Shown piece by piece: positions 8,600 through 17,401 of a DNA stretch of 64,000 nt; within the stretch, counting starts at the first letter, position 1, and each line of letters opens with the position of its first letter. The translations under genes were made by a program, and so were the position numbers. This DNA is from Desulfosporosinus metallidurans. Lineage in GTDB: Bacteria > Bacillota > Desulfitobacteriia > Desulfitobacteriales > Desulfitobacteriaceae. The DNA lies in NCBI RefSeq assembly GCF_001936615.1, contig NZ_MLBF01000004.1, positions 124,001 to 188,000 of the forward strand, in the 5' to 3' direction. The notes under the pieces are model-generated. The model was given only the letters and a program-made list of their open reading frames with translations. It searched no databases and was not told the DNA's origin.

Positions 8600-9229
8600 A
8601 TGGGGACTAATGCGTTTCATTCCCAACAGAAATGGAACCTCGGATTTATCGTATTTCTTTCGTTGTTACTTGTTCTTCTTGCTCAAATAAGTATTCATCT
8701 CACTCTGATTTTTGCTCTAGGAATTAGTTTGGGTTTTGTCTTGCAAAAGTCCCGTTTTTGTCTTGTGTCTGCTTTGCGTGATCCTATCTTAATCGGCATG
8801 ACTCAGCTCACCCGAGCCTTTCTTTTGCTTCTGGGGATTAGTATCCTTGGCTTTGCGCTGGTTTCCTGGGGAGCATCCCAGAGAAATATCCCGTTGATCC
8901 TCAATGTTTTTCCCTTGGGCGTACATACCGTTGTCGGTGGACTATTGTTCGGGATCGGGATGGTGTTGGCCGGCGGCTGTTCTACGGGAATTCTAATGCG
9001 TATTGGGGAAGGATTTGCCATGCAAGGGGTGGCGTTTTTCGGCTTGGTTGTGGGCGCTGTTTTGGGAGAGAGGTCGTTAATATACTGGAGAAATCTCTTT
9101 GGTGAATGGCCGGGGATTTTCTTACCAGATCTTTTAGGTTGGGTTCCAACCCTTATTCTGGAAATAGCCATGTTGGTGGCCTTATGGCAGTTGGCTAAAT
9201 GGTGGCAAAATAAACAACTGGGGGAGTAG
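8600..9229 (+). CDS. YeeE/YedE-family transporter, N-terminal half (TsuA-like)
   Basis: A 209-residue membrane protein of the YeeE/YedE (DUF395) family, which imports thiosulfate (TsuA) or related sulfur/selenium species. Motifs seen are LQKSRFCLVSALRDP and GIGMVLAGGCSTGILMRIGEG, the latter containing the GGC box that lines the pore in known members. Full YeeE proteins have two such halves; here the second half is a separate gene (9486-9977) with a TusA gene between. I use the ATG at 8600 because AAAAAGGAGATCAAG precedes it; the in-frame upstream codons add 39 non-conserved residues. It probably forms one operon with the next two genes. Confidence 0.85.
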   Translation: MGTNAFHSQQKWNLGFIVFLSLLLVLLAQISIHLTLIFALGISLGFVLQKSRFCLVSALRDPILIGMTQLTRAFLLLLGISILGFALVSWGASQRNIPLILNVFPLGVHTVVGGLLFGIGMVLAGGCSTGILMRIGEGFAMQGVAFFGLVVGAVLGERSLIYWRNLFGEWPGIFLPDLLGWVPTLILEIAMLVALWQLAKWWQNKQLGE

Positions 9230-9239
9230 GTGAACGACT

Positions 9240-9470
9240 GTGGCTCGTTTTGAAATTGAGATATGGGGAGAAATGTGTCCGATTCCCCTAATCAAAGCAA
9301 AAAAAAAATTATTGTCCATGGAATGCGGTGATATCTTAGTCTTAGAGACTGAGCACAGTTGTACCTCAAGGGGGATTGTTGTTTGGGCCAAAGCCAATCG
9401 GTATCTTATTGAAGAGGAAGAAGTGGCGAATGGCATATGGCATCTTGAACTGACGAAAACGCATGATTAG
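9240..9470 (+). CDS. TusA-family sulfur carrier protein
   Basis: A 76-residue TusA/SirA-fold protein with the signature GEMCPIPLIKAKKKL, in which the Cys of the CPxP box carries a persulfide (or selenium) in known members. It starts with GTG 10 bp after the YeeE half-gene, and the second half follows 15 bp later, so the three are one transcript. In E. coli the equivalent YeeD (TsuB) works with YeeE on imported thiosulfate, which is the most likely role here. The family also includes selenium-linked YedF N-terminal domains, but the DsrE-like C-terminal domain of YedF is absent. Confidence 0.9.
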   Translation: MARFEIEIWGEMCPIPLIKAKKKLLSMECGDILVLETEHSCTSRGIVVWAKANRYLIEEEEVANGIWHLELTKTHD

Positions 9471-9485
9471 AGAGAGTGTGAAACC

Positions 9486-9977
9486 ATGAAAAGGACTTGC
9501 CAGACAATCATCCATGGCCCTTGGGCTTATTGGGTAGGGGCCACTATTTTGGGTGTGCTCAACCTACTTGTGCTAATCGTGAGACATCAACCTTGGGGGG
9601 TCACTCAGAATATCGAACATTGGGCGGAATGGATTGGTACTAACCTGGGAGTGCTCGATGACCAAGGATTTACGTTTATGGGCTTAATGACTTCCTCTGG
9701 GACCTATTTGAACCTCGGGCTGCTGCTGGGTGCCTTTTGGGCAACGCTAGTCGCTTCTCAGGCTCGATTCCGGCCAATCAGAAATAAGAAGTTCTTTTTT
9801 TCCGCCTTAATCGGTGGAATGCTCATGGGCTACGGAGCACGGATTGCTTATGGTTGCAATGTCGGTGCCCTGTTGAACGGAATTGCTTCGAGTTCTCTTA
9901 CCGGCTGGATTTTTGCGATTGCGGTCTTTTTAGGGACTTGGATAGGGTCAAAACTCCTCGTGAAATATTTACTCTAA
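9486..9977 (+). CDS. YeeE/YedE-family transporter, C-terminal half
   Basis: A 163-residue membrane protein with about four helices. GGMLMGYGARIAYGCNVGALLNGIA is the second pore-lining box of YeeE/YedE proteins, with its conserved Cys, and HQPWGVTQNIEHWAEW also matches family members. It complements the 8600-9229 product, so the transporter is split into two polypeptides with the TusA gene placed between them. The downstream stem-loop closes the operon. The substrate is most likely thiosulfate, given the reductase operon that follows at 11.2 kb, but this is inference from context. Confidence 0.85.
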   Translation: MKRTCQTIIHGPWAYWVGATILGVLNLLVLIVRHQPWGVTQNIEHWAEWIGTNLGVLDDQGFTFMGLMTSSGTYLNLGLLLGAFWATLVASQARFRPIRNKKFFFSALIGGMLMGYGARIAYGCNVGALLNGIASSSLTGWIFAIAVFLGTWIGSKLLVKYLL

Positions 9978-10022
9978 AGGAGCTGTAACAAAACTTGTTT
10001 TCAAGTTGGGTACAGCTCCTTT
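9976..10022 (+). terminator. Terminator closing the YeeE-TusA-YeeE operon
   Basis: Arms AAAGGAGCTGTA and its complement are separated by a 23-nt loop that itself contains an AACTTG/CAAGTT hairpin. It lies between convergent genes and may serve both strands; the T-run is short. Confidence 0.6.
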
Positions 10023-10040
10023 ACGATTATTTTTGTAGTT

Positions 10041-10943
10041 TCAACACAGACAGCTTTCTTCAGGATTCGTAAGGAATTTAATGAATAGCTTTGTTTTCGT
10101 GGAAAGGGAACGATTGTTAGGATAAACAATATTGAAAACTAGAGGCATTTCCATGCCGGTAATCGTAAGTACTTTAAGTGTTCCCGTGTAAGCTTCTTTG
10201 CGCACGGCAAGTCGTGGCACAACCGATCCGCCTAATCCAGCCTCTACGGCAGATTTAATAGCAAAAATTGTCGTCATCTCGGTAATCACGTTCAGCTCGT
10301 TCACAGAATAGCCATGGCGGGCTAGCGCTGTGGCGAGAATTTTTTTTGTGCCTGATCCGTCTTCGCGCAGAATTAGCGGATGCTTAAGAAAGTCTTGCAG
10401 GGAAATAACCCCTCCTTCAGCGGGATGGTTGGGAGGGACAATAAGAACTAATTCATCCGAGGTGACAGGAAAGGCTTTAAGGGAAGAGGACTCTGTATCT
10501 CCTTCTACAACGCCGATATCGACTTCATCAGCCATAACCATGCGAAGAACCTCTTCAGCATTGGCAATATTTAGGCAAAGCTCGACTTCAGGGTATTCTT
10601 CTTTAAATAAATAGATGGAGCAAGGAAGGGAGACATTTCCGATCGTGGTACTTGCCCCAATCACAACTTGATTGTTTTCACGTTGGAAGACAGTTTCGAT
10701 TTGCTGTTCCATCTCGTCATGAAGGTCAAGGATCTTTTGCGCGTAGGTATAAAAGACTTCTCCGGCCTTGGTCAGTTTCACGCCCTGCGAAGTTCGGTCA
10801 AACAATGGTCCTTGGAAATAATCTTCTAAATTCTTAACATGTGTGCTAACGGCCGGTTGGCTCATATGCAACATTTTCCCTGCTTTTGAGAAACTTTGCT
10901 GGCTCGTTACCATGCAAAAGATCTTGAGTTGGTTACTGTCCAA
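10041..10943 (-). CDS. LysR-family transcriptional regulator
   Basis: A 300-residue LTTR. The N-terminal helix-turn-helix reads QQSFSKAGKMLHMSQPAVSTHVKNLE, and a periplasmic-binding-fold effector domain follows (VVIGASTTIGNVSLPCSIYLF and later VEAGLGGSVVPRLAV). The effector domain resembles CysB/CysR-like and CbbR-like regulators of small anions, but the ligand is not readable. It is transcribed divergently from the polysulfide/thiosulfate reductase operon with a 303-bp gap holding at least one LysR-style palindrome, so control of that operon is the obvious hypothesis; the converging YeeE operon is a second possible target. Confidence 0.9.
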   Translation of the reverse strand: MDSNQLKIFCMVTSQQSFSKAGKMLHMSQPAVSTHVKNLEDYFQGPLFDRTSQGVKLTKAGEVFYTYAQKILDLHDEMEQQIETVFQRENNQVVIGASTTIGNVSLPCSIYLFKEEYPEVELCLNIANAEEVLRMVMADEVDIGVVEGDTESSSLKAFPVTSDELVLIVPPNHPAEGGVISLQDFLKHPLILREDGSGTKKILATALARHGYSVNELNVITEMTTIFAIKSAVEAGLGGSVVPRLAVRKEAYTGTLKVLTITGMEMPLVFNIVYPNNRSLSTKTKLFIKFLTNPEESCLC

Positions 10944-11113
10944 AACAATTTCACCATCCTAGGTTCTTAGATTATTAACATCTAAGAGTATTGTATAGCC
11001 CAGCACTTTAGAATTCAATGAACCAAACAATGGCGTTATTTAGTTTGTTGATTTGAGACAAGGCGCGTTGACAGCGGACGATAGGGATTCTTAAGTAGAG
11101 CCTATAACTTGTG

Positions 11114-11129
11114 CTTATATGCACATAAG
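11114..11129. promoter_or_regulatory. Candidate LysR box between the regulator and psrA
   Basis: CTTAT-N6-ATAAG, a T-N11-A type inverted repeat typical of LTTR operators, lies 118 nt before the reductase gene. A second short palindrome CTTTATAAAG is at 11143-11152. The remainder of the 303-bp gap (10944-11246) shows no gene. Confidence 0.4.
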
Positions 11130-11246
11130 GATGTAAAATATGCTTTATAAAGGTAATAAGAGTCATATTGTCGAATTGAACTTGTGTAAACATTCTCAAA
11201 GCAATTTATCTCATAGGAGTTCAAACTTGAATAGGAGGGAAACGCC

Positions 11247-13490
11247 GTGAAACGGAGACAGTTTTTAAAAGGTGCGCTTTACGGGACTGGCGGAGCCATG
11301 GTTGCCTTTGGTGGCTTTGGAACGCTAACAAGACTCGATCCTAGAAATGCTGAGGCAGCAGCCAACGATTCTGAGAAAACTGTGTATTCGGCCTGTGAAA
11401 TGTGCCGAAATCAATGCCCTATCGCAGTGCACGTTAAAAATGGAAAAGTGGTAAAAGTGGATGGTCACCCCGATGATCCGGCGATGGGTGGGTCACTCTG
11501 TGGCAGAGGACAAGCCGGTCCGTCACTTCTCTATGATCCTCAGCGTATTAAAAAGCCGATGATTCGGACAGGAGCCCGCGGAGAAGGAAAGTTTAAAGAA
11601 GTGAGCTGGAATGAAGCATATCAGTATATCTCAGATCAACTGAAAAAAGTGATTGATAAGAGCGGAGCGGAATCCGTTGCGCTGGCCAGTCGCAAAGGAC
11701 CGCATGACTTATTCTTCAGAACGATTGGTCAAGGAATCGGTACCCCCAATATGTTTTCTCATGAAGCCACTTGCCCTATGACCCGTTCTGTGGCACTAGA
11801 CACGACGTTTGGCACCGAGGGGATTTCTGCAGATTATGGAAATACGAAGTACTTGATCTCCTTAAGTCGCAACTGGTTTGAAGGGATTCACGTTCCTCAA
11901 GCTAAAGCAGTAATGAAGGCCCTGAATAACGGAGCCAAAATGGTGATCCTTGATCCACGCTTCAGTGTCAGCGCTTCAAAGGGGGAATGGATGCCCATTA
12001 AAGCCACGACAGAGCTGGCCTTTGTCATGGCGATGGCCAACATCATGATCAATGAGAACCTTTATGATAAAGACTTTGTTGCGCAATACGTTGAAGGATT
12101 TGATCAATGGGCTGAAGCGGTTAAAGATAAAACGCCGGAATGGGCTGCCCAAGAGACCGGTCTGGCGAGAGAAGATATTGTTCGCGTGACACGCGAATTT
12201 GCTGCTGCCAAGCCGCATGCCATCCTTGACTTTGGCTGGCGGACCGCTTTAACAACGAATGATTTCCAGTTGCGCCGAGCGATTATGATGGTCAACATGA
12301 TGATTGGAAATTTCGAAGTGGCTGGTGGCTACTATCAAAATAAGGTAGCAAGTGTTCTGAAGAGCTTCCCCGAGCAAGCCGGGTATGCCTTGCCCCTGGG
12401 TGGGTTGAAACGTCCTGCTTTCCCTAAACCTGCAAAACCTCGGATTGATAACACGGGAGTCAAGGGAACACCCGGCCAAATTATCCCAGCGTACGATGGC
12501 GGTGTGGGTCAGATTCCAATCAGTATTTTGACTGGTAAGCCCTATCCTATTCAAGCTTGGTTAGTCCATCGTTTTAATCCAATTATTACGCTTGGGAATA
12601 GTGAGCAAACCATCGAAGCCATTAAAAAACTCGACTTTATCCTGACGTGTGATGTCTACATGACAGACACTGCGTACTACTCGGATGTCGTGTTACCAGA
12701 GAATACCTATTTGGAGCGTTTTGAGCAAGTCTACGATATGTCCGGCTTGACGCCCAAATATGTCTTGCGTCAACCCGCTGTTTCCTCGGTTTACGCGGAT
12801 ACTAAGCCCCATTGGCAAATTTACAAAGAACTGGGCGAAAAAATGGGACTCAGCAAGTTTTTCCCCTATCAAACTATTGAAGAGGTCTTGAACCAACAGC
12901 TAACTCCGGCAGGGCTCACCTTAGACCAAATGAAAGAAAAAGGGTTCTGGATTCCGTCGGGTATGAAACCGTTCTATGTGAGATCAACTGACCCTAAAGC
13001 CGCCCTCCCGTTAATCGCCACTAAGAGTAAAAAAATCGAGTTCTTCTCCGAAGAAGTCGAAGAGGCTACTAAAGAGGGAATTCCCGTTTATGTTAAGCAT
13101 CCTCAACCAGAGGAAGGAACGTTCCGTTTTGTTCAAGGTAAAGTTGCGGTGCACACCAATGCAGGAACGGCGAATGTCCCCGTACTCAATGAATTAATGT
13201 CCACGAATTCACTGTGGATCAACACAGTGAGTGCGAATAAGTTGGGCATCAAGGATGGAGACGACATTATCATCTCGTCTGGAAAATTTGAGCACAAAGG
13301 AAAAGCAAAGGTGACAGAAGGAATTCGTCCAGACACCGTATTTGCATATCACGGCTTTGGTCGTATTTCTCCAGAACTGAAAAGGGCCTATGGTAAAGGG
13401 ATTAATGTTAATAAGTTGGTAACAGGTCAACTTGGTACCGTTGCAAACTCGGTGACCTCCATGGATTTCGTGACCCTTAAGAAAGCTTAG
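11247..13490 (+). CDS. psrA: Molybdopterin oxidoreductase, polysulfide/thiosulfate reductase catalytic subunit
   Basis: Catalytic subunit (747 residues) of a periplasmic-side respiratory reductase. The N terminus is a twin-arginine signal (MKRRQFLKGALYGTGG). The [4Fe-4S] ligands follow at CEMCRNQC and GSLCGRG, and the probable Mo-ligand Cys is in SHEATCPMTRS; it is a normal Cys codon, not Sec. The C-terminal molybdopterin dinucleotide domain is present (GDDIIISSGKFEHKGKAKV). Length and subunit set match the PsrA/PhsA group rather than the larger tetrathionate or arsenate enzymes. It is followed by torD-, psrB- and psrC-like genes. Sulfur-compound reduction is inferred from family and context; the exact acceptor (polysulfide, thiosulfate or other) cannot be told from sequence. 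Confidence 0.87.
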   Translation: MKRRQFLKGALYGTGGAMVAFGGFGTLTRLDPRNAEAAANDSEKTVYSACEMCRNQCPIAVHVKNGKVVKVDGHPDDPAMGGSLCGRGQAGPSLLYDPQRIKKPMIRTGARGEGKFKEVSWNEAYQYISDQLKKVIDKSGAESVALASRKGPHDLFFRTIGQGIGTPNMFSHEATCPMTRSVALDTTFGTEGISADYGNTKYLISLSRNWFEGIHVPQAKAVMKALNNGAKMVILDPRFSVSASKGEWMPIKATTELAFVMAMANIMINENLYDKDFVAQYVEGFDQWAEAVKDKTPEWAAQETGLAREDIVRVTREFAAAKPHAILDFGWRTALTTNDFQLRRAIMMVNMMIGNFEVAGGYYQNKVASVLKSFPEQAGYALPLGGLKRPAFPKPAKPRIDNTGVKGTPGQIIPAYDGGVGQIPISILTGKPYPIQAWLVHRFNPIITLGNSEQTIEAIKKLDFILTCDVYMTDTAYYSDVVLPENTYLERFEQVYDMSGLTPKYVLRQPAVSSVYADTKPHWQIYKELGEKMGLSKFFPYQTIEEVLNQQLTPAGLTLDQMKEKGFWIPSGMKPFYVRSTDPKAALPLIATKSKKIEFFSEEVEEATKEGIPVYVKHPQPEEGTFRFVQGKVAVHTNAGTANVPVLNELMSTNSLWINTVSANKLGIKDGDDIIISSGKFEHKGKAKVTEGIRPDTVFAYHGFGRISPELKRAYGKGINVNKLVTGQLGTVANSVTSMDFVTLKKA

Positions 13491-13576
13491 TGCGTCCTTC
13501 GCGAAGTTCTACATTATGCCCAAACTAAAACATGTAGTCAAAAGGATTGAAGGTTTGTGGGGGAGGAGAATGAACC

Positions 13577-14158
13577 TTGAACGAGAACACAGTCGCAGAA
13601 CTTTATTTATCCTTTGCCAGTTTGTTTTATCGGCCTTGCCAAGATATTTCTGAGCACTTGGAAGAGTTAATCGATGTTTGGCGAGAAGAGCTTATTATCC
13701 CAGATGCAAAAATCGCTGAATTATCAAGGTTCTGCATCGGCCATCCTGCAGGAACTGCTCGCCTCGATGCCTTGTGGGAGCACTATATCCCGCTCTTCGA
13801 AACAGGGGCAGTGGAAGCACCTCCTTATGCTTCGGTCTATTTTAGCGAGGACGGTCTCGTGATGGGGCCCGAGGCGTTTGCCGTCCGACATGTTTATGAA
13901 ACAGCAGGGTATGGAATGGGAGAAAAGGCAGAAAACCTTCCCGACCACTTGGCCGTTGAGTTAGAATTCGCGGCACTCCTGGCGCGCGACGGCGAAGAAG
14001 AGCGCTTGGAGGAATTTCGGCAAAAACATTTGCTTCCTTTTTTAAGCAAAATATTACCACTAATCCGGGAGACTCGGCGCCCCGTATATGCACACGCCGC
14101 TGAAATCTTAGAGAACTGGCAACTGAATCTAAAGAAAGAGGGTGACTCCGTTGGCTAA
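13577..14158 (+). CDS. TorD/DmsD-family chaperone for the reductase
   Basis: A 193-residue all-helical protein of the TorD/NarJ chaperone family. Recognisable features are the N-terminal LYLSFASLFYRPCQD, the mid-section ALWEHYIPLFETGAVEAPPYASVYF and the conserved DHLAVELEFAALL. Such proteins insert the molybdenum cofactor into the Tat-exported partner and proofread export. The start is TTG with GGGAGGAG 8 nt upstream; the ATG seven bases earlier is in another frame and stops quickly. It lies between psrA and psrB and overlaps the latter, so its client is the 11247-13490 product. Confidence 0.85.
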   Translation: MNENTVAELYLSFASLFYRPCQDISEHLEELIDVWREELIIPDAKIAELSRFCIGHPAGTARLDALWEHYIPLFETGAVEAPPYASVYFSEDGLVMGPEAFAVRHVYETAGYGMGEKAENLPDHLAVELEFAALLARDGEEERLEEFRQKHLLPFLSKILPLIRETRRPVYAHAAEILENWQLNLKKEGDSVG

Positions 14159-14717
14159 ACATTATGCAATGATTGTACAAGTCGCTAAATGCATCGGCTG
14201 CCAGGCTTGTACCGTTGCTTGTAAATTCCAAAACAATGTTCCCGAAGGACAGTATAGGACTAAGACGCCTTCCCTTGGCATCAAAGGGATGTATCCAAAG
14301 GTCAAAATGACGTTCGAAAAAGAAGCTTGTCAAATGTGTCAGGATGCTCCGTGTGTCGCTGTGTGCCCCACCAAGGCATCTCATTATAATGCCGATAACC
14401 TTGTCCTAGTCGATAGTGATAAGTGTGTGGGGTGTAAGTATTGCATGACTGCTTGCCCCTATGACGCGCGTTTTATTAGTAAAGAGACTGGGGCAGCGGA
14501 TAAATGTACGTTCTGCTATGAAACGAGAGTTTCAAAAGGACAGAAACCTGCGTGTGTCTCGACGTGTGTGGGTGGAGCATTATCCTTTGGCGATATTAAT
14601 GATCCTGCGAGCGATGCCGCAAAATTGTTGGTTAAATTTAAGAGTAGTGTACAGGTTCGCAAGCCAGAGTTGGGTACGAAGCCCAGCGTGTACTATATCT
14701 ATGAGGGGGTGAAGTAA
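14151..14717 (+). CDS. psrB: Four-cluster ferredoxin subunit, PsrB-like
   Basis: Electron-transfer subunit of about 188 residues with four [4Fe-4S] Cys sets: CIGCQACTVAC, CQMCQDAPCVAVCP, CVGCKYCMTACP and the CTFC...CVSTC set. This is the standard DMSO-reductase-family B subunit. It passes electrons between the membrane NrfD-type subunit and the catalytic subunit. I favour TTG at 14151 because AGAGGGTG is 7 nt upstream; a GTG three codons earlier is the alternative. Either start overlaps the end of the chaperone gene, indicating coupled translation. Confidence 0.9.
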   Translation: MAKHYAMIVQVAKCIGCQACTVACKFQNNVPEGQYRTKTPSLGIKGMYPKVKMTFEKEACQMCQDAPCVAVCPTKASHYNADNLVLVDSDKCVGCKYCMTACPYDARFISKETGAADKCTFCYETRVSKGQKPACVSTCVGGALSFGDINDPASDAAKLLVKFKSSVQVRKPELGTKPSVYYIYEGVK

Positions 14718-15635
14718 ATGGATGTAACTTGGGGTGCAAGTGTTGGAAGTGAGATAGCCTGGGGAGGGGTTATTGCAATTTATCTTTTCCTGGCAGGGAT
14801 TGCAGGAGGCGCCTTTCTAACATCAGCGTTAACTGATTTACTCAGTAAAAAACGGCCAGAAAAAGTGATCCGTTCAGGTGCCTATATTGCTCCAGTTGCC
14901 ATCGTCATTGGTTTGGTCATGTTGATCGTTGACTTGGGGCGCCCGTTAACGTTTTGGGAGCTCTTGATTAATGTTAACTTCCATTCCGTCATGTCGTTGG
15001 GTGTATTTATAGTTTCCATCTTCACCGCCTTTTCCTTTGCCTACGCTTTCTTGGTATGGACGGCAGCAGCTGCCCAAAAACAGGTTTTGGTTACCAGTGC
15101 GGGGATGGAAATGGCTGCAACGAGTTCCTTTCAAGGGCTGCAAGTTCTGCGTAAACCAGTTGCTTTGGTTGGTTCTCTAGTAGCGCTGGGCACTGCAACC
15201 TATACCGGATTTTTGCTCTCGGCAGTCACTACGAATAGTTTATGGCATGTGTCCTTTCTCGGAATTCAAAGCATTCCGTTTTTACCGATTTTGTTCTTGG
15301 TATCAGCTCTTTCTGCAGGCTTAGCCGCAACCTTGATCGGAGCAAATGGCAACGATCTTACCCTTTATAAGAAAACAGATATCGTACTCCTTGCTTTGGA
15401 AATGATTCTTTTAGCCATTCTCTACGTTTCCGTGGGCTCCATGTATTTCAGTGGGAGTATGGCCTTGCTGTTTTGGCTTGGGGTCGTGGTCATTGGACTG
15501 TTATTGCCCCTTATCCTCTCCATCTATGGGGTGAGTGCCCATAAAAATCTTGTTCTTCCCGTGAGTAGTATGGTTGTTATTGGCGGTTTGTGCCTACGGT
15601 GGTTTGTGATTTATTCAGGTCAATTGTTTAAATAA
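14718..15635 (+). CDS. psrC: NrfD/PsrC-type membrane quinol-interacting subunit
   Basis: Integral membrane anchor of 305 residues with about eight to nine hydrophobic helices. It opens with the NrfD-like AIYLFLAGIAGGAFLTSAL and has VMLIVDLGRPLTFWELL, where the Asp and Arg-Pro are conserved in PsrC/NrfD proteins. It exchanges electrons with menaquinone and hands them to or from the PsrB-like subunit. The ATG follows the psrB stop directly. It is the last gene of the reductase operon and is closed by a clear terminator at 15693-15732. Confidence 0.9.
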   Translation: MDVTWGASVGSEIAWGGVIAIYLFLAGIAGGAFLTSALTDLLSKKRPEKVIRSGAYIAPVAIVIGLVMLIVDLGRPLTFWELLINVNFHSVMSLGVFIVSIFTAFSFAYAFLVWTAAAAQKQVLVTSAGMEMAATSSFQGLQVLRKPVALVGSLVALGTATYTGFLLSAVTTNSLWHVSFLGIQSIPFLPILFLVSALSAGLAATLIGANGNDLTLYKKTDIVLLALEMILLAILYVSVGSMYFSGSMALLFWLGVVVIGLLLPLILSIYGVSAHKNLVLPVSSMVVIGGLCLRWFVIYSGQLFK

Positions 15636-15692
15636 AGACTTCGGCGCATCCTCCATTGATATTCACTTTAAAGAATGAGGTGTGGAAACACG

Positions 15693-15732
15693 ATAAACCC
15701 GAGGAACTGGTGTCACAGTTCCTCGGGTTTAT
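15693..15732 (+). terminator. Terminator of the reductase operon
   Basis: A perfect 17-nt inverted repeat (left arm ATAAACCCGAGGAACTG) with a 6-nt loop, 57 nt after the psrC stop. No long T-run follows, but the arm itself ends in TTTAT. Confidence 0.7.
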
Positions 15733-15747
15733 TAGGCAATGTCAATC

Positions 15748-15990
15748 TTACATCCGCAGACCATTATTAATGCTAATTTTCATTTTTCGCTTTCCTAATT
15801 CTTGCTCTACTAAAAGAAGGTGTTGTATGGGAGGCAGGGGTTCGCCATCCTCTATAATTCTTTCGATGAAATATAGGCAGTCGGTTTTCTCCTCTTGTGA
15901 ATTGCTCAACGTTTTGTACTTAAAACAGCTTATAAGGTCGTTGTTATCCTCAATACCCAAACCGCAGTTACGACATGTTTCCATGTTCAC
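15748..15990 (-). CDS. Small Cys-containing protein coupled to the MFS gene
   Basis: An 80-residue soluble protein that I do not recognise. It begins with GTG overlapping the MFS stop codon (TTGTGA), and a second in-frame ATG lies two codons later. ETCRNCGLGIED near the N terminus looks like one knuckle of a metal site, and further Cys residues follow at ISCFKYK and DCLYFIE. The C terminus is basic and helical. The four-base overlap indicates translational coupling with the transporter, so it may be an accessory or regulatory partner. The alternative is a chance frame, but codon usage and coupling argue for a real gene. Confidence 0.6.
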   Translation of the reverse strand: MNMETCRNCGLGIEDNNDLISCFKYKTLSNSQEEKTDCLYFIERIIEDGEPLPPIQHLLLVEQELGKRKMKISINNGLRM

Positions 15991-17192
15991 AAATTCCCAA
16001 TTTCTTCCTTGGATTCATCGGGTTCCACGACATGATCCCGTATCATGACAAAGCTCAAAAGCAGTGTGATGATAAGGGCAATACCATTAATCAAGAAAAG
16101 GTTATTGAGCCCCACGGCTGAAATCACCCTTCCGCCAATTGCAGTACCGATACCGCCTCCACCCATGAAAAAGAATGCTACCAGTGACATCGCTGCACCT
16201 CTGGCCTTCTGGGCAAACTCTGTAGCTCTTGTGAGAAGCGTAGAATGAGTAAAGATGAAACCAAGTCCCAACAAGGCAATACCTAGGATCAACATCCCCA
16301 ATACATCCCCATAAAGATAGATAATGATATCCGCCACGGCTGCTGACACAAGTCCCAAGCTCAATACTTTGCGCGCACCCATTTTAGCCGCTAACTTACC
16401 ACTCATTCTCCCGCCAATAACTGACATGATTCCGAAGGCTGTCATAATTAACCCAATATATAAATAGTTGAATCCATACGTTTTAGCAATGTAAGCTCCT
16501 GCGTAAGAAAAGCTTCCGATGATGAAAATACCTTCCAGTAAAACGATGATATACGTAAACAAACTCCTGCTCGTTCCCAGCAGCTTAGCATATGGCGCAA
16601 ATAGTTTGCTGTCAGGGTGCTTTTCTGAAGGGAGCGACTTGTAATTCTTTATGATCAGTAACGTTGGAATTATGGCCAGTATCGCATATACGCCAAAAAC
16701 TCCTCTCCAATTAAGGAAGTAAGCAATTGTGCCTCCTATGGCCATACTGAGTCCTTGCCCCAGAAACGATATGCCCATAAACGTTCCTATGGCACCCTGT
16801 CTTTCCTGAATCGGGAACATATCTCCGATCAAAGCTAAGGAAATTGGCATAACCGATGCGGCAAACACTCCCGTGAGCGCTCTGAAAATTGCCAAGCTGG
16901 TTAGGCTCGAACCTAACGCACAAAGCCCTGTCGCGATCGTAAACATGATCATCGCAAAGGTGATGACCTGCTTTTTGCCATATCGATCTGCCAAAGGCCC
17001 AAAAATGATCTGAAAGATCCCAAAGGGAATCATATAGGCGGTAATTAAAAGTCCTGCCCTCGAAATATCAATCGTCAAATTCTGAGAAATAGCCGGCAGT
17101 ATGGGAGAGACCACCCAGTTGTCTGCCATAACGATAAAACCCGCTAAACCGAGCAACGTGATAATCCTTTTTCCATTCTTATTTGTATTCAT
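15987..17192 (-). CDS. Major facilitator superfamily transporter
   Basis: A 401-residue 12-helix MFS protein. Motif A is present after helix 2 as GPLADRYGKKQVITF, a second copy is at helices 8-9 (GRMSGKLAAKMGARKVL), and ALTGVFAASVMPISLALIGD matches the helix 4 region of drug-type exporters. It resembles the DHA1/AraJ-like efflux group; the substrate is unknown. It is followed with overlap by the small Cys protein. A TTTATAAT-rich promoter-like stretch lies upstream around 17310-17345. Confidence 0.85.
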   Translation of the reverse strand: MNTNKNGKRIITLLGLAGFIVMADNWVVSPILPAISQNLTIDISRAGLLITAYMIPFGIFQIIFGPLADRYGKKQVITFAMIMFTIATGLCALGSSLTSLAIFRALTGVFAASVMPISLALIGDMFPIQERQGAIGTFMGISFLGQGLSMAIGGTIAYFLNWRGVFGVYAILAIIPTLLIIKNYKSLPSEKHPDSKLFAPYAKLLGTSRSLFTYIIVLLEGIFIIGSFSYAGAYIAKTYGFNYLYIGLIMTAFGIMSVIGGRMSGKLAAKMGARKVLSLGLVSAAVADIIIYLYGDVLGMLILGIALLGLGFIFTHSTLLTRATEFAQKARGAAMSLVAFFFMGGGGIGTAIGGRVISAVGLNNLFLINGIALIITLLLSFVMIRDHVVEPDESKEEIGNL

Positions 17193-17401
17193 ACAACAAT
17201 CACCCTTCGATCCTTAAAATAGTCTCGCTTGTTCTACTTTGCTTTGAGGTAGTTAGTGATATTGCAAATCTTGTCATTGTTCATGGCATCCTCCACATCC
17301 ACCCCTTTACACTAAATAATGTTTTTATAATATACTAATCTCATTATACTTCAATTTCAGAATTCTTCAAGAGCTATTTTTTACCCATTTACTCATTGTA
17401 C

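Noticed and set aside
11247..13490. Selenocysteine as Mo ligand in the reductase
   Set aside because: The catalytic subunit reads through the Mo-ligand region with a normal Cys codon and no in-frame TGA.
13570..13650. ATG start seven bases before the TorD start
   Set aside because: It is in another frame and stops after about 27 codons; the TTG frame has the homology and the ribosome site spacing.
13842..14384. Long minus-strand open frame (about 180 codons) across torD and psrB
   Set aside because: It lies antisense to two clearly coding genes of a conserved operon, has no recognisable domain and no ribosome site.
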